The notes beneath the pieces were generated by a model that saw only the letters and a list, made by a program, of their open reading frames with translations, searched no databases and was not told the origin of the DNA. The position numbers and the translations under genes were made by a program. Below, piece by piece: positions 58,401-64,000 of a stretch of 64,000 bases of DNA (positions within the stretch are counted from its first letter, which is position 1; the number at the start of each line of letters is the position of its first letter). Source of the stretch: Uloborus plumipes (taxonomy: Eukaryota > Arthropoda > Arachnida > Araneae > Uloboridae); the NCBI GenBank assembly GCA_038373865.1, contig JAXGGA010000468.1, positions 124,001 to 188,000 of the forward strand. The letters run 5' to 3'.

Positions 58401-59300
58401 ACTGATATGTAGAAAAATCACATGATGCTAGCAAATAAGAAAAGTAAATATTTGGTTTATTAGATGAAAAGAATCATTGATAACCATAAAGGACAATGCG
58501 CACGGAGAAAATGGAAAACAATTTAAAACTGCAGCGCTTGGTTTTTGGATGGCCTCCCACATAGATAATAAAAAATATAATAAATTATTCAATTTAATGT
58601 AATGAAACGTTCTACTAGCCGAAAAAAAGCATAATTCATATTTTGTAGCAAAAACAATATTTTCAAAAATAATCCTTACCTGGAAATCATCGTATGAAAG
58701 AGAACCGTTGCATTCGCATCCACAACTTTGCAAACTCCATCTACAAATGCACGGAGTCTTTGAGGCATTCTTTTCTTTTGTTTGCCACCGAAATAGAAAA
58801 ATGTTTTCGTTTTCCATTTCGTTCCGTTCATTGTGGATACTTTCTCCGCCTTTAGGAGATTTGTCTCCTAATTTTTCATCATTCTTTGTGCTTGATAAGT
58901 GAAACGAGGTGCTGTTTACAGAAATCCTTCGTCTTGGAAGACGCTTTTTAATTTTCCGACGCAATTTCCTTTTTTTTCCTCTGCTAATTGTGTCATTTCT
59001 AAGTTCTGCAACACGTTGCTTCGTAACAGCGGGAGCATTTGCTCTGTAGGACTGATCATACTTACGAAATTCATTATGCTTGTTTAGATCAGGAAACAGA
59101 GTAGGAGGGGCTTGATGATTTTCTTTTCTATTATCTGATGCGACGAGAGTGAATGTTTTGTTTGTAGCTCCAAATTCAATTGGATATTTTTCTTCCTTAA
59201 TCGGAATGTTTATTGGTTTGTTTCCTACAGATTCTTTTGCAACGCGAAGCTCTACCAACATCGCTGTAAACCATATCAAAATTGGTAGCTTTGCAAACAT
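46292..59300 (-). CDS. Secreted leucine-rich-repeat protein, complete 5-exon gene (487 aa)
   Basis: Whole gene, read by hand. Coding exons on the minus strand are 59300-58680, 55574-55336, 51894-51604, 50591-50443 and 46455-46292. Lengths (621, 239, 291, 149, 164) sum to 488 codons with stop. All introns are GT-AG, with phases 0, 2, 2, 1 that join without a frame break. The protein has a hydrophobic signal peptide (residues about 1-21), a charged linker with a basic run (108-125), a cysteine cluster (C184, C186, C193, C195, C197), a region of atypical LRRs, then clear 24-residue LRRs (motifs such as LYLPQNRV, VDLRENRIEVL, VFLSGNPI). It ends in a cysteine cap (YCNCELQWMK, later cysteines, final residue C487). 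No transmembrane segment or GPI-type tail follows, so it is probably secreted. Arthropod LRR proteins of this layout bind proteins or glycans outside the cell, but the exact function is unknown. The introns are full of transposons. Confidence 0.9.
46632..46985. repeat. ACTGTAAAA repeat cluster in LRR intron 4
   Basis: Two half-copies of an array of CAGTAATAAACTGTAAAATTGC units in direct and inverted order, with T runs; 0.2 kb from exon 5. Confidence 0.8.
46986..48532. other. LRR intron 4, unannotated part
   Basis: AT-rich. The open frames on both strands at 47446-47817 show no domain. Confidence 0.45.
48533..49213. mobile_element. Tc1/mariner-like MITE in LRR intron 4
   Basis: Inverted ends of about 55 bp: CAGGGTGAATCTAAAGTCTT on the left and CAGGGTGACTCTAAACTCTT inward from the right; TA on the left flank, TG on the right. 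681 bp, no transposase. Confidence 0.75.
49438..49696. mobile_element. MITE with TGAATAGGTGTCCGG ends
   Basis: Inverted ends of about 45 bp through AAGGGCCTATGTCATGATTT. A 22-bp unit (GGTTACTAGACTTAACAAAG core) is duplicated in tandem at about 49585-49628. Confidence 0.85.
49778..50105 (+). repeat. tRNA-derived SINE in LRR intron 4
   Basis: tRNA-like head 49778-49849 (GTCTCTG pairing with GGGAGAC, A box TGGCTCTGCGATAGAAG, B box GAGTTCGATTTCC), body, then an ATAAATAGATAAATAAATAA tail. Confidence 0.65.
50443..50591 (-). CDS. LRR gene exon 4
   Basis: This 149-bp exon is absent from simple ORF lists because no start codon opens it. The acceptor is a T-run ending TTTTAG. The first base completes the Arg codon left by exon 3, giving VDLR-ENRIEVLEDDLF, a perfect continuation of an LRR across the junction. 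It continues MPSLQVVFLSGNPIHML and ends HVHLPGIS plus one base before GTAAGT (phase 1). Confidence 0.9.
51604..51894 (-). CDS. LRR gene exon 3 (core LRRs)
   Basis: This exon encodes residues 288-383 with split codons at both ends. The acceptor is TTCATTTCCAG, and the first base completes an Arg codon with exon 2. The donor is AAG/GTATGG. The product contains ADLELKGCGLRRLSSDF, DTLSISNSRLEMIAGGSF, ISRLYLPQNRVQSLRRSDF and the start of LAEVDLR: four successive LRRs of about 24 residues. A long hairpin repeat (51942-52151) lies 47 bp upstream of the acceptor in intron 2. Confidence 0.92.
51942..52151. mobile_element. Near-perfect 210-bp hairpin repeat in LRR intron 2
   Basis: Arms of about 95 bp from ACCGCCCCAGCGATCTATTT (mirrored at the right as AAATAGATCACTGGGTGGTA), meeting at a loop of about 15 nt (ATTGAAATTGGTT). 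Confidence 0.85.
52698..53218. mobile_element. piggyBac-type MITE (TTAA-flanked), copy 2, in LRR intron 2
   Basis: TTAA at 52694-52697 and 53219-53222; ends CCCATTAATGCC / GCACTAATGGG. Subterminal CGTCCCTTTTTAGGGACG as in copy 1; collinear with it throughout. Confidence 0.85.
54466..55228. mobile_element. Repeat with ACTTCCTTTTACGT inverted ends, LRR intron 2
   Basis: ACTTCCTTTTACGTGT at the left and TACGTAAAAGGAAGT at the right. Interior includes the TCGCCAAG cluster and an ACATACGCACATACAT run. Confidence 0.55.
54648..54802. repeat. CGCCAA/TTGGCG motif cluster
   Basis: At least ten CGCCAA or TTGGCG cores in both orientations in 155 bp, including CGCCAACTTGGCG. Confidence 0.75.
55336..55574 (-). 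CDS. LRR gene exon 2
   Basis: This exon encodes residues 208-286 plus two bases of codon 287. The acceptor is pyrimidine-rich and ends TTTCCCAG, followed by GAACTG (E-L-S-R-S-F). The donor is AAG/GTAAGT. The translated segment, with FSFLIIGG, LPPNLFSNIG and AFKGVSFRESAVIKISG, has the hydrophobic periodicity of degenerate LRRs at the start of an LRR domain. Joining exon 1 gives a Cys cluster followed by DDFQ-ELSRSFKMC, an arrangement seen in arthropod secreted LRR proteins between the N-terminal cysteines and the first repeats (family knowledge, not searched). Confidence 0.88.
56018..56096 (+). pseudogene. Second MADF N-terminal remnant
   Basis: MAFKFDISALINLS repeats the start of the 56523 remnant, then diverges and stops. 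The element therefore contains a partial internal duplication or two deleted gene copies. Confidence 0.5.
56127..56428. mobile_element. MITE B, copy 2 (innermost layer of the intron-1 nest)
   Basis: About 300 bp, highly similar to 5638-5949, same ends, target duplication TTT on both sides. It lies inside the 55773-57186 PIF/Harbinger-like element. Confidence 0.88.
56523..56663 (+). pseudogene. MADF-domain remnant
   Basis: MAFKFDVNVLCELIEQQPCQ, then WDKRNILFKNK and EEDF: matches the N-terminal half of a MADF (Adf-1-type Myb/SANT-like) DNA-binding domain, with the conserved P-x-x-W-D and Y/F-K-N. The frame stops at 56661-56663 before the rest of the domain. MADF proteins are common partners of PIF/Harbinger transposases. 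Short and unlikely to be functional. Confidence 0.65.
57561..58679. other. LRR intron 1, left of exon 1
   Basis: AT-rich, no repeat or gene recognised. Confidence 0.5.
58680..59300 (-). CDS. LRR gene exon 1: signal peptide, basic linker, Cys cluster
   Basis: This exon encodes residues 1-207 and starts at ATG 59300. The N-terminus MFAKLPILIWFTAMLVEL is a convincing signal peptide, with cleavage likely near A21. Residues 22-107 are polar. Residues 108-125 are almost all K/R and could hold a furin-type processing site. Residues 184-197 contain CxC, then C-x-C-x-C. The donor after Q207 reads GTAAGG (phase 0). The open frame runs 83 codons past the donor into intron 1; that extension lacks coding character and is rejected. 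Just 5' of the ATG a CTAG acceptor (AG at 59317-59316) implies that the 5' UTR is spliced, so the promoter and first untranslated exon lie further right. Confidence 0.9.
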
Positions 59301-59319
59301 TTGGTAAGCTTTTACCTAG

Positions 59320-60400
59320 AATGAATGAACAGAGTAATTAGATCACTGCTGTTGCAAGTAGAACCAGACTAACTACATTTTAATGACAGGTAATTACTAA
59401 ATGTATAAATACGATTGCCTGTGAATTCCATATATATTTTGCATCCAAAATGTAAACGTGCAATGCAAATGTTGTGCGGAGATAATCTTCAGTCTCTATA
59501 AAAAGTACTCTATAGGTATTAATTTTATTTAATAAATACCATAACGAACTTTCATATTTTCTACATATTTCTATATTATCTAATTCTAAACATTATAAAG
59601 CAATGGAGGGTGTTTTTACGTAAATTGTATACTAACACTACAATATTCCCATTCATGCTACATATGCACCGCTAAGTAAATTGGTTGATTACAGATTACA
59701 TATAAATCGACCAAGCCGATTAATGAACAGGACGATTATTTTTATTAGTAACAATATCACCATCGCTGTTTTTTTCATTTTTTTTTACAATTCCGATTTT
59801 AAAAATACTTTCCAATTTACTTCTGAGAATTTTTTTCTCCATTCTCCTAATTTTCCCAAACTAATTTCAAACCGTCAATGGTACATTGATAACTGTGTTA
59901 ATTAGGCATGAAAATTTTAAAAAATAGGGAAAGGCAGTGGTGAGCGAGCACTCTATTTCTTGTATGCTTTTTGTTTAACTTTATTTTCCAATTATTAGTA
60001 GCCATTTGGTAAAAAACTTTTTTCTTTGTGAAAATTACAAGTTATCTAAAAGCACTATGCTAAGCAAAAAAGTATCGACACATGAAAAAGGTTACAACAT
60101 TGTTATTATGTGTACATTTACTCAAGCGGAAAATTAATTTGTTAAATTTTTTTATATCAAGTTTGAGGATATTTTTTCACATTTTATTCTTTGAATTATT
60201 TGCTTTGTTTTTACTTATTACATTTTTGTACTACGTGTAATACTTATGTTTGCATGAAATGTATTCGTCGCAGTTTCTTGTTCAAGGCATACTTTAAGTA
60301 ATTTTATTTGAAATGTATTTTTTCCACCGGTTGATTGGAAAAATTTGGTTGATTGCAAATAAAATGAAATACTTATGTTTTTGCATACCAATTTAAAAGT
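59320..60400. other. Region upstream of the LRR gene start
   Basis: Expected to contain the 5' UTR exon and promoter. No TATA box or initiator could be singled out in this AT-rich sequence. Short CGACCAAGCCGATTAATG at about 59707 may be hAT-derived. Confidence 0.35.
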
Positions 60401-60407
60401 TCAGGAC

Positions 60408-60437
60408 TACCGATTAATCGGTGCATCCCTACCCTGT
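60408..60437 (-). mobile_element. hAT-type terminus
   Basis: Read inward from the right: AGGGTAGGGATGCACCGATT, then AATCGGTAG. Same end type as 11364. Confidence 0.5.
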
Positions 60438-61472
60438 ACCCTCGGTTTTAAATCATATTTACAAACGTAATGTGTTAATATAGATGTGAAGACCGTATTG
60501 AGCTTGATCAATCCCAACCACAAGATGCAAATTTTTGTTGCATTCGTGATTTCTATATATACACATGTTCTAGCTTCTTAAACGAGCTTATAACTAAATC
60601 AGTAGATGTTCGTATACCCTCCTTAAATCTGTTTTAAAATAGATGGATCATTTTTTTTTGCTCAATTAATTAATTAATTAAGGAAAAAAAGACATACTTA
60701 TCATAACTTCGCAATAATTTTAGAAAATATCCTGAAACGATCTAGCATTTTGAGGCCAACCAACAATTATTCTTTGTATATTCTACATTGCGCTCCATAA
60801 TCATTTCACTTGTCGTGACATTTCTATTCTTACAAATCTTTCAAAGATAACTGATCTAATCTTTCAAAAACCATTACACTGAGAACCGAAAACAAAAACA
60901 CAAAGACAGTATGGTAAACAGTGAACAATATATATTTCCAAACGCAACAGAGAAGTGCAGAATGAAAGAAAAAAAAATCTTTAATCAACGGCTGAAATCA
61001 ATTGCAAACATTAACACTTCACCTTGAAACGGCCCGTAAGTCACGACTTTATTGCACCCGGAAGATCAATTTTTATGAATTATAAATATACTGATGAAAA
61101 AACTCTCCCCAATTTTATTCTCAGAACCGGATTTTTGTGCACCCAATTTGAGTAACCTCGCAGCACTCCTATACTTGACCTATTTCTTGATATTCTTCCG
61201 TTTTTCTCCCGCTACTCGATAATATTATCATGCGGGTAATACAAAAACGGAAAGGTTAACCAGTATCATCAAAACATATACGAGTAATTTCGATGATTGT
61301 TTCCGCCATTCATTGAAGTGGGTTTTGTTCTACTGTTGCTTTAATGAATAAATTTTGAGGAAATGCGTGGCATAACACCTGCAAAGACAAAGGAAGAAAT
61401 TTGCATGTGATTGAGACTATTCAAATAGCAAATAATACAGAAACCTGTAATGATTTCTGCAGTATAGAGTCA

Positions 61473-61616
61473 GGGCCCTGCTCCACATCAGCGTAAAACG
61501 CGACCGAAACCGAAGGCAGAAACCGAAAATCCAGGTACTTTCCATAGGAACACCATTTAATCCATTTTACGTTTCTGCTTTACCCTCGCGTTTTCCGCTG
61601 ATGTGGAGCAGGGCCC
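61473..61616. mobile_element. 144-bp MITE, copy 2
   Basis: Same length and ends as 14678-14821; flanks TCA and TAA, so one base of the duplication has changed or the site differs. Confidence 0.88.
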
Positions 61617-61689
61617 TAAATTAGCAAAGTTCATCTGTAGAAAAATTTAACAGTTGTCACTTGAGGTACAAGTACGAGATTTAGGACCA

Positions 61690-62025
61690 TTGCTGCGGAG
61701 TAGGAATTGGAGTCGTTGATTTGGAGTGTGACTGTATTTGATGTAAAAAGGTGCCGGAATCTAAAATAGAAGGATTTAAATTTCAAGAGTGGGAGTCAAA
61801 GTCTGGTTCTGTCACTTTATCCACCACTCTGCAGGGCTATCGAGTCATATAGTTGGAGTCAAAGACAGAGTCGGTCATTTTATCCGAAACTCTAAGGGTT
61901 ACCGAGTCGAAGTCATGAAGTCGGAGTGGGGCTGATTTTGGAGCAAAAGAGTCGAGGTCCAAGGCTCTAAAACTGCAGGAGTCGGAGTCGACCGGACTCT
62001 GTCGGAGTGGAGTCTCTACTTGGTA
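61690..62025 (+). repeat. GGAGTC-rich degenerate repeat
   Basis: Many GGAGTC/GGAGTCGGAGTC hexamers at irregular spacing, a decayed simple repeat. Confidence 0.75.
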
Positions 62026-62489
62026 CCACGATAATTACAAATATACATCACCTAAGTTTCTTATTAAGTGTTGACTGATTGAACGATAAACAGGATAGAA
62101 AGGAAGAGCTAAGTTCTAAATCTGCTTAATAACTGAACTGCTTTTTCTGATAAAAGTGATGAATGAAAACTCATATTAAAAATCACTAAAGTAGTTTACT
62201 TGAAAAAATATTTAATTCTGACAGTAAAGTAAAGTAAGTCGTAATTAGCCTATTTAGATTCAAAAACGTTATTTAAACGATATTTGCTAGAATAGGAAAT
62301 AAATGCATGTACGTATTTGCCCCAAAGAAAAAAAATACCAAGTTGTTACCGTCACGGAATATTCCGTGCGAGTAATCTATATTTTAAAACTATCAAGCGG
62401 TGACGCTCCCTTTAAACAATTAGCACAAAAAATTAATCACCACTGGTTTCCATCAGTAAATCACTAATATGCGTCGTTTTCGCTAAGCT

Positions 62490-62740
62490 GATATCGCTTA
62501 TCAGATGATTTTAATCTGAAAAACACTCTTCGTTTCTTTCACTTCGACCCAATAAGCATTCATCTGTTTACTTTTTTTTTGTGTTTAAAGGAGCCAAAAA
62601 TCGCCATAGTTTTCGAAACAATATCAGTTGAATGGAAAATCAGTGCAATAGATGACCCGATGCCGTATTTATCGTTGTAGCATTACTGTGCGATTTTTCA
62701 TCGTTATCCCATATTTGAATCAAAAAGCGCTCTAAACGAA
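62490..62740 (+). repeat. Diverged relative of the nested PIF/Harbinger-like element
   Basis: CATTCATCTGTTTACTTT, then TTGAATGGAAAATCAGTGCA and TTATCGTTGTAGCATTACTG blocks match both ends of the interior of 55773-57186, with the middle deleted. Confidence 0.6.
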
Positions 62741-62928
62741 ACAGTTGTCACAAAAAATAATTCTTTAGAGGAAGGCTAGGTCAAGTATTTCCTCTACTGA
62801 AAAAAAAATATTTTCCCACATTGAGATTTTACCATTAGTATGAGCTTACAGAAAGCTGTATAATCTACGCATCATCGTACCCCTATTCTGCGGGATATAG
62901 ATTGCATTCAAAATATGTATATGTAAGG

Positions 62929-63200
62929 AAATGTGGGGTAAAGTGAAATAGTTAAGATAACATGCCTGTTTCAAAATGAACAAATTGAAAATTTGGTCTG
63001 AAAATTAGTGTACACTAAGTTGGAATAATGTATTTTGTGATACAACTATCGTTGAAATGTTATTTTTCATTTTTGGTAGTCATTTTGCGCCTTAAAAAAA
63101 GGTGGAAACTTTTTACCTCAGAAAACCATGGAACAAAGAGAAAAATATAATATTCTCGTAATGAAACATTTTTTAATTGATAAGTTACAGTAATTTTCAT
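62929..63200. repeat. Uninterrupted (empty-site) copy of the intron-1 host repeat
   Basis: AAGGAAATGTGGGGTAAAGT through AAAAACCATGG-like blocks, the same order as 55638-57560 without the 1.65-kb insertion. Confidence 0.75.
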
Positions 63201-63236
63201 CAAATGAATGCATAAATAAACGAAAAAAATGAATTG

Positions 63237-63380
63237 TCAATGAAAAAATAAGCGAATAAAGAATCAACCAAATAAATTAATTAATAATTATATGAGAAAA
63301 AGAAATGAGTGAACAAAGTAGAGAATGAAACACAAAATAAATGAATGAATGAATAAATAAGTGAATTATAAGTAAGATAA
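63237..63380 (+). repeat. GAATAAAT-type simple repeat
   Basis: Irregular AATGAATGAATAAATAAGTG-like run. Confidence 0.7.
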
Positions 63381-63410
63381 TGTGAATAAATTAATAACTG
63401 AAGAAATACG

Positions 63411-63825
63411 TAGGGGAGAGTGGTAATGAATGCGCCATGGTGATGAATGGGCCACTAACAAAATATGAAAAAGTATTTGCATGAATTTTTTTTTGATGCC
63501 ACCAATAGATGTAGCTATTTGTTCTACTAAACTCATCCAATTTTCATTCGTTTGCGCTGAGCCATTTTTAAACTAGAGTGGCATGGTCAAGAATCTGACT
63601 GAAAAGTAAGTTTTTCCCTTTTTAGTAAAACATTTCCTAGCTAAAATGTACCAAGTATTTCACTGCATAGGTATGTATAAGTTAGTCTTTCCATATCTAT
63701 AAACTAATTTTAAGATGTATTTTGATGTTATTTAAATTCAATGTATTCAAAATACCTAAATGTATTCCAAAAGTATAGGTGGAGCTGAATGGGCCACCAT
63801 GTCATGGTAATGAATGGGCCACCTA
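63411..63825 (+). repeat. GGTAATGAATGGGCCA repeat blocks
   Basis: GGTAATGAATGCGCCATGG / GGTGATGAATGGGCCAC at 63421-63453 and GGTAATGAATGGGCCACC at 63805-63822; probably two ends of one repeat. Confidence 0.5.
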
Positions 63826-64000
63826 AATATTGTTTTTCTTCCTTTTCTTTGGATTTTCGCATTAATAGGAAACACAACTGACTGTCATGGATAAAGATTA
63901 CTGTCGTCAAAATAGGTTTGTAGTAACTTCTAAATATAATTTGCAGATCTATATTATATACCTATAGTACAATAGACATCTGGTCACAGTTGCGTGGCTT

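Noticed and set aside
58428..58679. Extension of the LRR exon-1 frame past the donor.
   Set aside because: A strong GTAAGG donor precedes it, the sequence turns AT-rich and low complexity, and exon 2 joins in phase.

Overview
This is a eukaryotic nuclear window: AT-rich, intron-bearing and dominated by mobile-element debris. The codons, splice sites (GTAAGN donors, pyrimidine-AG acceptors), abundant MITEs and tRNA-derived SINEs, and a jockey/I-type retrotransposon RNase H fragment point to an arthropod. A chelicerate such as a spider is my best guess, but that is an inference from repeat style and gene type, not proven by the sequence.

Genes. One complete host gene can be assembled by hand on the minus strand. 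It has five coding exons (59300-58680, 55574-55336, 51894-51604, 50591-50443, 46455-46292) whose splice phases all agree, and it encodes a 487-residue secreted leucine-rich-repeat protein. The protein has a signal peptide, a long charged N-terminal region with a strongly basic run, a small cysteine cluster, several LRRs and a C-terminal cysteine cap ending at the stop codon. At the left edge, 1058-927 minus is a clean first coding exon (signal peptide, then a C-N-C motif, phase-0 donor). It looks like the start of a second secreted protein, possibly a paralogue, that continues out of the window. Two weaker candidate exons on the minus strand (29562-29451 and 14267-14080) are phase-compatible with each other, and the second carries a Mutator-like insertion.

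Mobile elements by region. 1-9 kb: a CAGGGTGTCC fold-back twice, CCGACTTC/GGAGGAGG repeats with tRNA-like segments, and a MITE A-B-A cluster. 11.9-14.1 kb: a Mutator-like element with a 10-bp target duplication and a tRNA-Glu-derived retrosequence inside it. 19.3-23.3 kb: a retrotransposon 3' fragment (RNase H plus CCHC knuckle) split by a 3.0-kb fold-back element. 26.0-27.6, 39.9-40.4 and 41.8-44.4 kb: one family of long elements, one copy of which has expanded a 19-bp minisatellite from 4 to about 35 units. 30.6-37.9 kb: pogo-like, Mutator-like, piggyBac-like, Helitron-like and hAT-like pieces plus SINEs. 46-59 kb: introns of the LRR gene, filled with MITEs, including a four-level nest in intron 1 whose inner PIF/Harbinger-like layer still carries MADF-domain remnants. 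59-64 kb: hAT end, small MITE, GGAGTC-rich repeats and a paralogous 'empty' copy of the repeat that hosts the intron-1 nest.

The host genes play no visible shared pathway beyond probable secreted LRR functions. The most informative content is the transposon stratigraphy: target-site duplications, paralogous empty sites and nested insertions give relative ages. All element class assignments rest on terminal repeats and target duplications read by eye.
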